A stretch of 64,000 nucleotides of DNA, from contig JACJJM010000003.1 of assembly GCA_016900015.1 (NCBI GenBank), forward strand, positions 62,001 through 126,000, given 5' to 3'. The notes below the pieces were generated by a model, which was not told where the DNA came from, searched no databases, and saw only the letters and a list, made by a program, of their open reading frames with translations. The translations under genes were made by a program, and so were the position numbers. The stretch is from Phocaeicola coprophilus. Lineage in GTDB: Bacteria; Bacteroidota; Bacteroidia; Bacteroidales; Bacteroidaceae. Positions 1 through 8,908 of the stretch are shown here, piece by piece; the first letter of the stretch is position 1; each line of letters begins with the position of its first letter.

Positions 1-1067
1 GGACGGTGCACAACGCCATCCTCATCAAGCGGCTGATGATGAAGGAAAAGACACGTGCCGACCTGACGGCCTTCATCGTGTCATGTGTCGTGGCTGTGAC
101 AATGGCTTTCTGCGGCATGGCCTACTGGAGCCTCATCGTGCAGATGGTCGTGCAGGGCGCTGTAAGCACGGCCTTGCGCTGGTATTACTCTCCGTGGCGG
201 CCTTCACTCCGGTTCCCGAAAGCTCCGCTGCGGCGCATGTTTCCCTTCAGCATCAAACTGCTGGTCACAGGGCTGTTCAATGTCGTCAATGACAACATCT
301 TCACCCTCATCCTCGGCATACGCTACTCGAAGTCACAGGCCGGATACTATTCGCAGGGACGCAAGTGGAGCTATATGGCCTACTCCAGCCTGTGGGGCAT
401 GGTGTCAAACGTGTCACAATCCGTGCTGGCCCAAGTGGCCGACACGCCCGGACGGCAACGTGACGTCTTCCACAAACTGGCGGGATTCATGGCCTTCGTC
501 GTCTGCCCCTGCATGCTCGGACTGGCCTTCGTCGCTCCCGAACTGACCACCATCACCGTGACTGACAAGTGGGCAGACAGCGTACCCTATATGCAGCTCT
601 TCTGCCTCTGGGGCATCATCGCCCCACTGAACAACCTCTGCACGAACACGTTGCTGAGCCGCGGGAAGTCCGGTGTCTACATGTATGGCACGGTCGCTCT
701 CGACGTGGTGCAACTGGCCGTCATCTACCTGTCCGCCCCCCTGGGCATCTATCAGATGGTGGTCAACTACATTGTGGTCTGCCTCTGCTGGTTCTTCGTG
801 TGGTTCTTCTTCATCCGGCGATGCATCCCTGTCAGTCTCATGCGGTTGCTCCTGCACGACATCCTGCCCTACGCTGCCCTCACACTGGCTGCCATCGCCG
901 TCGTACACTTTGCCGTCTCTCCGCTGGAGAATGTCTACCTGCGCTTCGTCTGCAAGATAATCCTTGTCGCCATCCTCTATGCCGGCACGCTCTACGTCCT
1001 GCGCTCGACCCTGCTCAGGGAGACACTCGACTACTTGAAACGCATGATACACAAACAGAAAACATGA
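1..1067 (+). CDS. Oligosaccharide flippase family membrane protein (5' partial)
   Basis: The reading frame is open from the first base, so the true start lies left of the window; the in-frame GTG at position 6 is probably internal. About 354 residues are visible, dominated by repeated hydrophobic segments with short charged loops, which fits the second two-thirds of a Wzx/MATE-type polysaccharide flippase of roughly 480 residues. Such proteins move undecaprenyl-linked oligosaccharide units across the inner membrane. The stop overlaps the next start (ATGA), and two glycosyltransferases follow, which supports a role in capsule or O-antigen synthesis. The exact substrate cannot be inferred. Confidence 0.8.
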   Translation, partial: TVHNAILIKRLMMKEKTRADLTAFIVSCVVAVTMAFCGMAYWSLIVQMVVQGAVSTALRWYYSPWRPSLRFPKAPLRRMFPFSIKLLVTGLFNVVNDNIFTLILGIRYSKSQAGYYSQGRKWSYMAYSSLWGMVSNVSQSVLAQVADTPGRQRDVFHKLAGFMAFVVCPCMLGLAFVAPELTTITVTDKWADSVPYMQLFCLWGIIAPLNNLCTNTLLSRGKSGVYMYGTVALDVVQLAVIYLSAPLGIYQMVVNYIVVCLCWFFVWFFFIRRCIPVSLMRLLLHDILPYAALTLAAIAVVHFAVSPLENVYLRFVCKIILVAILYAGTLYVLRSTLLRETLDYLKRMIHKQKT

Positions 1068-1921
1068 CACACCCTCATCGCTCACACCCGACTCTTACAC
1101 TCATCCCCGTCGGCGGACTGGCCAACCGGATGCGTGCCATCGTCTCCGCCGCGGCCCTGACCGGAGAGACCGGACACACGCTCCACGTCGTGTGGTTCAA
1201 GGATGCCGGACTAAACTGCCGTTTCGATGAACTATTCTGCTCCATCGGACGCACGGACATCCGCCTGCACGAAGCCACCTTCGCCGACTTCCTCCTCCAC
1301 GACCGTCCGCGACGCAAAAACCTGTGGCTGCCCGGCCTGTTCCAACATGCGGCCTTCGACGCCCGCCTCTACGAACAAGCTCCGGAGCTTGCCCCCGGAA
1401 GTCCATTCGACGCCGGACAATGGCTCGCGGGACATAGCCGGGCCTACATCGCCACTTGCTATCCATTCCACCCGTCGCCCACATCGCTCTACGCCGCGCT
1501 GTTCCGCCCCGTCGAAGCTATCGAACGGCAAGTCCGGACCTACACCGAACGCTTCTCCGCGCACACCGTCGGCATACATATCCGGCGCACGGACAACGCC
1601 ATGTCCATCGCCCACAGCCCGCTCTCCCTCTTCATCCAAGCGATGGAACGGGAGCTTGAAGCCCACCCCGACACGACCTTCTTCGTCGCATCCGATTCCG
1701 AGGCCGACAAGCACACCCTGCGTACCCACTTCGGCCCACGCATCCTGACTTCATCCGCTCCAGCCGACCGAAACAGCAAGGCAGGCATGCAGCAAGGAGC
1801 CGTCGACCTCTTCACCCTGAGCCGCACCGGCAAAATCTTCGGCTCGTGCTACAGCTCCTTCTCCGAAGTGGCCGCCATGCTCCGCTCCATCCCCTATCAC
1901 CGCATACAACAAGGACTATGA
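1064..1921 (+). CDS. Fucosyltransferase-like glycosyltransferase
   Basis: This 285-residue protein starts at the ATG overlapping the flippase stop; a longer upstream open frame would overlap the flippase heavily and is rejected. Near the N-terminus it has GGLANRMRAI and in the middle VGIHIRRTDN, matching the HxRRxD nucleotide-sugar motif of alpha-1,2/alpha-1,6-fucosyltransferase-like enzymes (GT11, GT23 and relatives). A later VASDS segment and an S-rich CYSSFSE segment also fit that fold. No signal peptide is seen, so it likely acts at the cytoplasmic face of the membrane on lipid-linked sugars. The donor is inferred to be GDP-fucose but is not proven. The stop overlaps the next start (ATGA), so the genes are translationally coupled. 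Confidence 0.7.
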   Translation: MTHPHRSHPTLTLIPVGGLANRMRAIVSAAALTGETGHTLHVVWFKDAGLNCRFDELFCSIGRTDIRLHEATFADFLLHDRPRRKNLWLPGLFQHAAFDARLYEQAPELAPGSPFDAGQWLAGHSRAYIATCYPFHPSPTSLYAALFRPVEAIERQVRTYTERFSAHTVGIHIRRTDNAMSIAHSPLSLFIQAMERELEAHPDTTFFVASDSEADKHTLRTHFGPRILTSSAPADRNSKAGMQQGAVDLFTLSRTGKIFGSCYSSFSEVAAMLRSIPYHRIQQGL

Positions 1922-2931
1922 GAATCACCGTCTTCCCACACCTGACGCCGCTCCCCGGCACACGCCCCAACCCCTACATCCACGACCTCGTGCAGGCTCT
2001 CTCGGCACTGCCGGACGTCGAAGTGGCCAATCCACCCCATGCGAACCCTCTGCTCTCGCTGCTCCCGCTCCGCAGGCAGGGCGACGTGGTCATCCTCAAC
2101 TGGTTCGAGAGCATACCCGACTTCCGCCACGGGCGACTCCAGGCACTCATCGCCGCCGGATGGTTTCTCCTGCTCAAGGCACGGGGGAAGAAAATCGTCT
2201 GGATGCTCCACAACAAGCATCCGCACGACGGCAAACGACAACTCCTCAAACGCATGCTCACCAGCCTGGCCGCACACGGTTCGGACCTCATCGTCACGCA
2301 TGCGACGGAAGGCCTCTCCCTGATACGCAGCCGCTTCCCGGGCGAAGCTGACAAGGCGCATTTCCTCCATCACCCGACGAAGGACCGCCTCGAGACGCCC
2401 CTCCCCGCACCCGTCACCCCGCAGTGGGACTTCCTCGTGTGGGGACACATCACGGCCTACAAAGGCATCCTCGAACTGTTGCAATTCCTGAGTGCACACC
2501 CTCAGCCGTGGCGCGTGTGCATCGTCGGCGCATGTTCCTCGCCCGGGCTTCGGAAGCAGTTGGAATCGTTCACCATCCCCAACGTCGAGTGCGAATTCCG
2601 CGCCCTCCCCTTCGACGAACTGCGCGAATACATCCGCCGCACGCGCTTCGTCCTCATCCCCTATCACGCCGCGTCAGTACTCAGTTCGGGCATCCTGATG
2701 GACTCCCTATCGTTCGGCGCACGCATCGTAGGCCCCGACACCGGCTCTTTCCGTGACTATGCGTGCGAACCGCGCCTGAAAGTCTACACCTTTCATGGTT
2801 TCGACGAACTGAACCGTATCCTCTACGCTCACGCCGACGAAGCCGCAGACCCGTCAGCCTATCGGGACTTCCTGACGGAAAATGACTGGCCTCACTACGT
2901 CCGCCGGTTGATAGCCCTCATCAACCGCTGA
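1918..2931 (+). CDS. Glycosyltransferase (GT4-like, GT-B fold)
   Basis: The 337-residue protein begins at the ATG that overlaps the preceding stop by four bases. Its N-terminal half resembles an acceptor domain (FPHLTPLPGTRPNPYIHDL, then an NWFES segment and HNKHPHDGK). The C-terminal half has features of a GT-B donor domain: a VWGHITAYKGI segment, IVGACSS, then SSGILMDSLSFGARIV, equivalent to the late loop contacting the nucleotide sugar. It is the last gene of the visible polysaccharide cluster. The donor sugar is unknown. The family call is from motif layout only. Confidence 0.7.
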   Translation: MRITVFPHLTPLPGTRPNPYIHDLVQALSALPDVEVANPPHANPLLSLLPLRRQGDVVILNWFESIPDFRHGRLQALIAAGWFLLLKARGKKIVWMLHNKHPHDGKRQLLKRMLTSLAAHGSDLIVTHATEGLSLIRSRFPGEADKAHFLHHPTKDRLETPLPAPVTPQWDFLVWGHITAYKGILELLQFLSAHPQPWRVCIVGACSSPGLRKQLESFTIPNVECEFRALPFDELREYIRRTRFVLIPYHAASVLSSGILMDSLSFGARIVGPDTGSFRDYACEPRLKVYTFHGFDELNRILYAHADEAADPSAYRDFLTENDWPHYVRRLIALINR

Positions 2932-3057
2932 GATGCCGTCCGCAACCTTCAAGCCATCCCCACCCGCCGGTGCCCTCACGCTGAAGGGCGTTGTTGGCAT
3001 CACGCATCCCTACGGCAAACCCTAAACACGCGTTTCTTCATTCGCAAGAGCTGACAG
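2932..3057. other. Gap before the 41-bp array, no gene seen
   Basis: Between the last polysaccharide gene and the tandem array there is no convincing reading frame. The last 40 bases (ending in CTGACAGGAA) look like a decayed copy of the 41-bp unit, so the array once extended further left. Confidence 0.5.
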
Positions 3058-3426
3058 GAAGCAAGATTCAATGATTCTAGCACCAAATCATGCGACGGGA
3101 AGCTAGATTCAATGATTCCAGCTCCAAATCGCACGACGGGAAGCAAGATTCAATGATTCTAGCTCCAAATCACGCGACAGGAAGCTAGATTCAATGATTC
3201 CAGCTCCAAATCGCACGACGAGAAGCAAGATTCAATGATTCTAGCTCCAAATCACGCGACAGGAAGCAAGATTCAATGATTCTAGCTCCAAATCACGCGA
3301 CGGGAAGCTAGATTCAATGATTCCAGCTCCAAATCATGCGACGGGAAGCTAGATTCAATGATTCCAGCTCCAAATCATGCGACAAGAAGCAAGATTCACA
3401 CGATTCTTCATACAAATGGGGCGACA
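3058..3426. repeat. Nine tandem 41-bp repeats
   Basis: Units start at 3058, 3099, 3140, 3181, 3222, 3263, 3304, 3345 and 3386, an exact 41-bp period. Each holds GAAGCWAGATTCAATGATTC, then YAGCWCCAAATC, then a GCGACRG-like end. Two subtypes mix: type A has GCAAG...CTAGC, type B has GCTAG...CCAGC. Each first half can form an imperfect hairpin (7 of 9 pairs around AAT). The last unit and the left flank are degenerate. The period is not a multiple of three, and the array lies between two convergent operons, so it is non-coding. Confidence 0.95.
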
Positions 3427-3436
3427 GGAAAGAAAA

Positions 3437-3488
3437 AACAGCCTCCGACGGGCGGAAGACGGATGTCTTCTACCAGTCGGAGGCTGTT
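3437..3488 (-). terminator. Intrinsic terminator of the rseP operon
   Basis: A 13-bp perfect stem (AACAGCCTCCGAC with GTCGGAGGCTGTT) encloses a second inner stem (GAAGAC/GTCTTC). On the minus strand it is followed by a T-run (complement of 3433-3438), 57 bases past the rseP stop. Confidence 0.85.
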
Positions 3489-3545
3489 TCTCAGCAGGCG
3501 AAGCGACCGGACGAACCCCGGCACGCCTGCATAACGCCCGCGCCC

Positions 3546-4907
3546 CTAGAACAGGAAGCGCAATATGTCGTTGAAGTTTGCCCAGATGAGGAGCAGGAAG
3601 AGGATGGACATGCCGACAATCTGCGCCCGCTCCATGAACTTGTCGCTCGGCTTGCGGCGCGCGACAATCTCGTAGATGAGGAAGAGCACGTGGCCTCCGT
3701 CGAGGGCGGGGATGGGGAGAATGTTCATAAATGCCAGGATGATGCTGAGGAAGGCGGTCATCTCCCAGAATCGCGGCCAGTTCCACTCCGTCGGGAAGAT
3801 GCTGCCGATGGTGCCGAAGCCGCCGAGGCTCTGCGCGCCCTCTTTGCTGAAGACGTACTTCATGTCGTTGACATAGCCCTTGAGGACGTTCACGCCGTGT
3901 GTCACGCCGGCCGGGAAGGAGGCCAGGAAATCATATTCGACGACGTGCGGCTTGTAGTAACGGGTGAGCGGCATGCACATCACGCCGGCAACGAACGTGG
4001 AGTCGAGCTTCATCTGCAGGGTATCGACAGTGCCCGTGGCCCGCACCACGTTGAGCGTCACGTCCTCATAGAGCGACTTGCTCCTGGACGTCATGAGCCA
4101 CTTGTTCTTCAGCAAGGCCAGTTGCTCTGTGAAGGCATTCCAGGAATTGATGGGCCGCCCGTTCATGCCCACGATGCTGTCGCCGGGCAACATTCCGGCA
4201 CGTGCGGCAGCTGTTCCCGCCAACACGGAATCCACCTTAGCCGGGATGAGGATGTCGACGAAGATGGGCTGTTCCTTGCCCACAGTGAGCAGGCTGAGGT
4301 CTTCGGGGATATAAACTTTCTCCTCACGCCCGTCACGCTTGACAGTGACCACCTTGGCGTCAACGATGTCACGCAGCATGTCCATCCCGTAGCGTTCGAA
4401 AGGCTTGTCGTCTGCGCGGAGCAGGACATCGCCGTCGCGGAAGCCTATGTTCTGTGCTCGCTCGTTGAACTTCATGCCGTGGCTCATCTCAGGCAGGGAG
4501 TAATAGCTGTCGCCCCATGCGAAGAGTATCATGGAGTAGATGAAGAGTGCCAGAAGGAAATTGAACAGCACACCGCCTATCATCACCAGCAGGCGTTGCC
4601 ACGCGGGCTTGGAGCGGAACTCCCAGGGCTGTGGCGGCTTGGCCATCTGTTCCTTGTCCATCGACTCGTCAATCATGCCGGCTATCTTCACATAGCCTCC
4701 GAGCGGAAGCCATCCGACGCCGTACTCGGTGTGACTGTTTTTGGGTTTATACCTGAACAGGGCAAACCAAGGGTCGAAGAAGAGATAGAACTTCTCCACC
4801 CGTATTTTGAACAGGCGGGCAAAGAGATAATGCCCTCCTTCGTGGATGATGACGAGCAGGGAAAGCGACATCATCAGTTGCAGGGCACGAATCAAGAATG
4901 TTTCCAT
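3546..4907 (-). CDS. rseP: RseP-type site-2 metalloprotease
   Basis: This 453-residue inner-membrane protease of the M50/S2P family has the zinc motif HEGGH (residues 22-26, an HExxH site) in the first transmembrane helix and the third ligand motif in NILPIPALDGGH (LDGG at 402-405). Between them lie PDZ-type segments (AARAGMLPGDSIVGMNG). Family members cut membrane-embedded substrates such as anti-sigma factors and remnant signal peptides. It is the last gene of the minus-strand operon, 24 bp after dxr, and a terminator follows. An ECF sigma factor and putative anti-sigma protein lie about 7 kb away, but a link between them is only inference. Confidence 0.93.
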   Translation of the reverse strand: METFLIRALQLMMSLSLLVIIHEGGHYLFARLFKIRVEKFYLFFDPWFALFRYKPKNSHTEYGVGWLPLGGYVKIAGMIDESMDKEQMAKPPQPWEFRSKPAWQRLLVMIGGVLFNFLLALFIYSMILFAWGDSYYSLPEMSHGMKFNERAQNIGFRDGDVLLRADDKPFERYGMDMLRDIVDAKVVTVKRDGREEKVYIPEDLSLLTVGKEQPIFVDILIPAKVDSVLAGTAAARAGMLPGDSIVGMNGRPINSWNAFTEQLALLKNKWLMTSRSKSLYEDVTLNVVRATGTVDTLQMKLDSTFVAGVMCMPLTRYYKPHVVEYDFLASFPAGVTHGVNVLKGYVNDMKYVFSKEGAQSLGGFGTIGSIFPTEWNWPRFWEMTAFLSIILAFMNILPIPALDGGHVLFLIYEIVARRKPSDKFMERAQIVGMSILFLLLIWANFNDILRFLF

Positions 4908-4931
4908 TGTGTAAGTTTGTAGTATTTGAGG

Positions 4932-6080
4932 TTATTGGTTTATAAGTTCTCCGGCCACGCGTCGCGCTTCGGCGTCGGTGGAGACATAGTCGTCATAGGT
5001 GGGCGTCGCCACGAAAGCGACGCGCTGCATGGTGCGCTCGATGACGTCGCTCATGCCGAGGAACGACACGCGGTCGTGCAGGAAGGCATCGACGACAACT
5101 TCATTGGCTGCATTGACGATGCAAGGCATATTGCCTCCCTCGTGCAGGGCATCGTAAGCCAGGGCCAGGTTACGGAAACGCCGTGTGTCAGGTTTCTCGA
5201 ATGTCAACGTGCCGAGACGTTCGAAGTCCACCCGCTCCACCGACAGCGGAAGCCGCTGCGGATAGGAAAAGGCATACTGGATGGGCAGGCGCATGTCGGG
5301 CGTCCCAAGCTGTGCCTTCACGGCCCCATCGGCAAACTGGACCATCGAGTGTATGATGGACTGCGGATGCACGACGACTTCTATCTGCTCCGGACGTACG
5401 CCGAAGAGCCACTTAGCCTCCATCACTTCAAAGCCCTTGTTCATCATCGAAGCGGAGTCAATGGTAATCTTGGCCCCCATGTGCCAGTTGGGATGATGCA
5501 GGGCTTGCTCCTTGGTCACCGTCGCAAGCTGCTCAGCCGTAAACGTGCGGAAGGGACCGCCCGAAGCCGTCAGGATGACTTTCTCCAGCCGGTTGCCCGT
5601 TTCCAGGCATTGGAAGACAGCCGAATGTTCGGAGTCGACCGGCAGGATGGGCACATGATATTCCTCCACCAGACGGGTGATGAGGTCGCCCGCCACGACA
5701 AGCGTCTCCTTGTTTGCCAACGCGATGGCTTTTCCGGCACGGATGGCGTTCATAGTGGGCCGTAAACCGGCATATCCCACCATAGCCGTGAGCACGATGT
5801 CAATAGGAGACGACTCGACTATCTGGCAGAGCGCGTCTTCACCGGCATACACTTTGACAGGCAGGTCTGCCAAGGCTTCCTTCAGTTCGCCGTACTTGTC
5901 AGGATTGGCTATCACGACGGCCTCCGGCATGAATCGCCGTGCCTGCTCGGCCAGCAGCTCGACATGGCTGTGAGCCGTCAGGGCGTATGCTTCATAGAGG
6001 TCGGGGTGCTCGGCTATGACCTGCAAGGCCTGCGTCCCGATGGAACCCGTAGAACCTAATATAGCTATTTGTTTTTTCAT
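4932..6080 (-). CDS. dxr: 1-deoxy-D-xylulose 5-phosphate reductoisomerase
   Basis: The 382-residue enzyme converts DXP to 2-C-methyl-erythritol 4-phosphate with NADPH, the committed step of the MEP isoprenoid pathway. The N-terminus carries the NADPH-binding GSTGSIG (residues 9-15). Further on are the catalytic-region signatures ILTASGGPFR and HPNWHMGAKITIDSASMMNKG with its metal and substrate residues. Length is typical. It sits 17 bp after the M23 peptidase and 24 bp before rseP, an order common in Bacteroidales. Other MEP genes in the window are ispE (19453) and ispH (53921). Confidence 0.96.
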   Translation of the reverse strand: MKKQIAILGSTGSIGTQALQVIAEHPDLYEAYALTAHSHVELLAEQARRFMPEAVVIANPDKYGELKEALADLPVKVYAGEDALCQIVESSPIDIVLTAMVGYAGLRPTMNAIRAGKAIALANKETLVVAGDLITRLVEEYHVPILPVDSEHSAVFQCLETGNRLEKVILTASGGPFRTFTAEQLATVTKEQALHHPNWHMGAKITIDSASMMNKGFEVMEAKWLFGVRPEQIEVVVHPQSIIHSMVQFADGAVKAQLGTPDMRLPIQYAFSYPQRLPLSVERVDFERLGTLTFEKPDTRRFRNLALAYDALHEGGNMPCIVNAANEVVVDAFLHDRVSFLGMSDVIERTMQRVAFVATPTYDDYVSTDAEARRVAGELINQ

Positions 6081-6097
6081 TGTCTTGAGATGTTAAT

Positions 6098-6949
6098 TTA
6101 AAACACGATGTATTGCTCCGGATTGAGCACTTGACCGCGGTGCCACAGTTCGAAGTGCAGGTGCGGATGTCCCTCCTCTCCTTCGGAACGGTCGCCCACC
6201 AGCGCTATCACCTCTCCCGCCGTCACCTTGTCACCCGGCGACTTGAGCAACGAGCCGCAATGCTTGTAGGCAGAGACCAGATTGGTCGCATGCTGCAATA
6301 AAATCACATAACCGTTTCCCGGCATATATCCACAGAAGATGACCGTGCCGTCCAGCGTGGCCAACACACTCTCTTTGGCATCGGCCGCAATGTCCACTCC
6401 GAAGTGGCGTCCTTCCGGATCGAACCCCTTCGACAGCATACCCAGCGCCGGGCGATAAAAGATGATGTCGGACACAGGCATCGGCGCCTTCACATTGGCC
6501 AGATTGTACTTCTCCTGCTCCTCGAACTCCTTCCGGAAGCGCTCTTCATTCTCGGTGCGCTCCATCAGTTCTTCCGAACGCTGCACGGTGAGCGAGTCAA
6601 TGGAACGGACTGAATCCAGTCTCACTTCCCCGCGGATAATGTCCTGGAGGTTCATGACGTACAGATTCTGACGCTCAAGCAAGCGGCTGAGCGAATCTGC
6701 CAGCAAAGCATTGTCCACGATTTGCTTGCGCACCTCGCTATTCATATAGCCGGGAAGATAGTTGCGCAAGGGAGTGAACGACACAATCAGCGCAGCAATG
6801 GCAAACAATACGGTAAACACCATCAGCAACACCGACAGTCCGTTCAGTTTGGAGACATGAAGCCCCACCACCTCCTCCAAGGTGTTTTCGTTGACAATCG
6901 TCAACTTATATTTAAACTTTATATTCTGCCAAAAGGGCTTTCTCTTCAT
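6098..6949 (-). CDS. M23 family membrane-anchored peptidase
   Basis: The 283-residue protein has a short cytoplasmic N-terminus, one transmembrane segment (about 38-60), a charged, probably coiled-coil region (about 75-150), and a C-terminal LytM/M23 domain. Zinc ligands are visible: H182 and D186 in RHFGVDIA, and the HxH pair H263/H265 in HPHLHFELW. The catalytic set therefore looks complete, unlike degenerate regulators of the NlpD/EnvC type. It probably cuts peptidoglycan cross-bridges or stem peptides in the periplasm. It lies 14 bp after rimM and shares the operon with murA. Confidence 0.9.
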   Translation of the reverse strand: MKRKPFWQNIKFKYKLTIVNENTLEEVVGLHVSKLNGLSVLLMVFTVLFAIAALIVSFTPLRNYLPGYMNSEVRKQIVDNALLADSLSRLLERQNLYVMNLQDIIRGEVRLDSVRSIDSLTVQRSEELMERTENEERFRKEFEEQEKYNLANVKAPMPVSDIIFYRPALGMLSKGFDPEGRHFGVDIAADAKESVLATLDGTVIFCGYMPGNGYVILLQHATNLVSAYKHCGSLLKSPGDKVTAGEVIALVGDRSEGEEGHPHLHFELWHRGQVLNPEQYIVF

Positions 6950-6963
6950 AGGTCAATCCGTTG

Positions 6964-7494
6964 TCAATTCTCAACTCCCAACTGCAACAGACCGTCGGGC
7001 ATCTGCAACAACATCCGACGCTGTTCGTGGTCGAGTTCCCTTATAAACTCCTCATGGGCCGGGACCAACAACTCCCGCCCGTCATGTTCGATGACAAACA
7101 GGGTGTTTACCGTCGACTCGTCGACAGCCACGACACGGCCCAGCTCGCCATGATGCACGTCAGACACCTCGAAGCCCACAAAATAGGCCCATGACAATCC
7201 TTCGTCCGTCGCCTCGGCTGCCAGATGGAGCGGGAAGTAGACTTCGACATTCGTGAAACGCCGTGCCTGTTCGGCCGTGTCAATGCCGTCAAACTTGACT
7301 AACGCCACGGAGTCATTCTTGAAGCGATATTCTTCGATGAAGAACGGCACCAAGATGCCATCCATCAGGCAAATCAAGTAGTCACACTCCACACGGCCGA
7401 AAACATCATCCGTGAACGAGAACGACACTTCTCCCTTGATGCCATGCGGCTTGGTCAATACACCTATCTTATATACGTCTTCTTTCTTTATCAT
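6964..7494 (-). CDS. rimM: Ribosome maturation factor RimM
   Basis: The 176-residue protein has the family N-terminal signature [16 protein letters not shown] and a C-terminal PRC-barrel region ([22 protein letters not shown]). RimM binds ribosomal protein S19 and helps mature the head of the 30S subunit. It lies between murA (45 bp upstream) and the M23 peptidase (14 bp downstream) in one minus-strand operon. Length and domain order are normal. Confidence 0.93.
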   Translation of the reverse strand: MIKKEDVYKIGVLTKPHGIKGEVSFSFTDDVFGRVECDYLICLMDGILVPFFIEEYRFKNDSVALVKFDGIDTAEQARRFTNVEVYFPLHLAAEATDEGLSWAYFVGFEVSDVHHGELGRVVAVDESTVNTLFVIEHDGRELLVPAHEEFIRELDHEQRRMLLQMPDGLLQLGVEN

Positions 7495-7539
7495 TTACAT
7501 TCGAGTTTGCACACGTTTGCCCCTATCCTCAAGCCTCTG

Positions 7540-8844
7540 TCAGATTCGCGTGATGCCGGCTCCTAAAGCGTTCAAACGACTTTCGATGTCCTGATAGCCG
7601 CGGTCGATTTGCTCCACATTGCTGATGCGGCTGATGCCGTCGGCACTCATCGCAGCGATGAGCAAGGCGATTCCCGCACGGATGTCCGGCGAGGCCATGT
7701 TGCCTCCACGCAGGCGGAACTTACGCCCGTGTCCGATAACCACGGCACGGTGAGGGTCGCAAAGGATGATTTGCGCTCCCATGTCGATGAGCTTGTCCAC
7801 GAAAAACAGACGGCTCTCGAACATCTTCTGATGGATGAGCACACTGCCCCGGGCCTGTGTGGCCACGACGAGCATCACACTGAGCAAGTCAGGCGTCAAG
7901 CCCGGCCACGGCGCATCGGCCAGTGTCAGTATGGAGCCGTCCATGAAGGTCTCCACGGCGTAACACTCCTGTTCGGGCACGAAAATATCATCGCCCCGTT
8001 GCTCCAGGATGATGCCCAGTCGGCGGAAACTCTCAGGGATAATGCCCAAGTTTTCGTATGATACATTCTTGATGGTAAGCTCGCTTTGGGTCATGGCAGC
8101 CATGCCTATGAAACTGCCCACTTCAATCATGTCGGGCAACACGGTGTGTTCGCAGCCGTGAAGCGACTCCACTCCTTCGATGGTCAACAGGTTGGAAGCG
8201 ATGCCGCTGATCTTGGCCCCCATGCGGTTCAACATACGGCAGAGCTGCTGCACGTAAGGTTCACAAGCCGCATTGTAGATGGTGGTCGTCCCCTCGGCAC
8301 GCACGGCGGTCATGATGATGTTGGCCGTGCCGGTGACCGAAGCCTCATCGAGCAGCATGTATGTCCCTTTCAGATGGTCGGCCTTGATGACGTATGCCTT
8401 CTTGACCTCGTCATAGTGGAACACTGCGCCCAGACGCTGGATGCCGATGAAGTGCGTGTCCAGCCGACGGCGTCCGATTTGGTCGCCACCCGGCTTGGCA
8501 TACACGGCTTGGCCGCATCGCCCGAGCATGGCACCAATGAGCATCACCGAACCACGAAGTTTGGCACATTTCTTCAAAAAAGCCTCACTCGAGGCAAACT
8601 CCAAATCCAGCTCGTCGGCCTGAAAGCTGTACGCATTGACCCCCTCGCGCGACACTTTCACGCCCATGTCGCGGAGCAACTGGATGAGATTGTTCACATC
8701 CAGGATGTCGGGCACGTTATGGATGGTCACTTTCTCCGATGTCAACAGAGTGGCACAGAGAATCTGAAGCACTTCATTCTTGGCTCCCTGCGGATGGATG
8801 TCGCCCTTCAAGCGATGTCCGCCTTCTATCACAAATGCTGCCAT
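7540..8844 (-). CDS. murA: UDP-N-acetylglucosamine 1-carboxyvinyltransferase, Asp-type
   Basis: The 434-residue cytoplasmic enzyme transfers enolpyruvate from PEP to UDP-GlcNAc, the first committed step of peptidoglycan synthesis. The N-terminal GAKNEV holds the conserved K22. The active-site loop reads AKPGGDQIGRRRLDTHF; Asp121 stands where most MurA proteins have the Cys that fosfomycin alkylates. The protein otherwise looks intact (RGSVMLIGAMLGR, PDMIEVGSFIGMAA, a C-terminal DIESRLNALGA segment). Family knowledge says Asp-type MurA is active but insensitive to fosfomycin; applying that here is inference. It lies 64 bp downstream of the DUF4290 gene. Confidence 0.95.
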   Translation of the reverse strand: MAAFVIEGGHRLKGDIHPQGAKNEVLQILCATLLTSEKVTIHNVPDILDVNNLIQLLRDMGVKVSREGVNAYSFQADELDLEFASSEAFLKKCAKLRGSVMLIGAMLGRCGQAVYAKPGGDQIGRRRLDTHFIGIQRLGAVFHYDEVKKAYVIKADHLKGTYMLLDEASVTGTANIIMTAVRAEGTTTIYNAACEPYVQQLCRMLNRMGAKISGIASNLLTIEGVESLHGCEHTVLPDMIEVGSFIGMAAMTQSELTIKNVSYENLGIIPESFRRLGIILEQRGDDIFVPEQECYAVETFMDGSILTLADAPWPGLTPDLLSVMLVVATQARGSVLIHQKMFESRLFFVDKLIDMGAQIILCDPHRAVVIGHGRKFRLRGGNMASPDIRAGIALLIAAMSADGISRISNVEQIDRGYQDIESRLNALGAGITRI

Positions 8845-8908
8845 AGTGGTTAGTTTTTAAGGTTTAAACCCATGTTGAGCCCCGGTCCATGCACCTGAGG
8901 GCCTACAC

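Noticed and set aside
569-1063. Upstream extension of the fucosyltransferase-like gene
   Set aside because: The extension overlaps nearly half of the flippase gene in another frame; the ATGA-coupled start at 1064 matches the family N-terminus.
1897-2667. A 256-codon minus-strand open frame
   Set aside because: It is antisense to the glycosyltransferase at 1918, with no motif or ribosome site.
3058-3426. CRISPR array
   Set aside because: The 41-bp units abut without unique spacers, so this is a plain tandem repeat.
3336-4922. A 528-codon open frame on the plus strand
   Set aside because: It lies antisense to rseP and runs through the 41-bp repeats. It has no family motif, and rseP explains the region fully.
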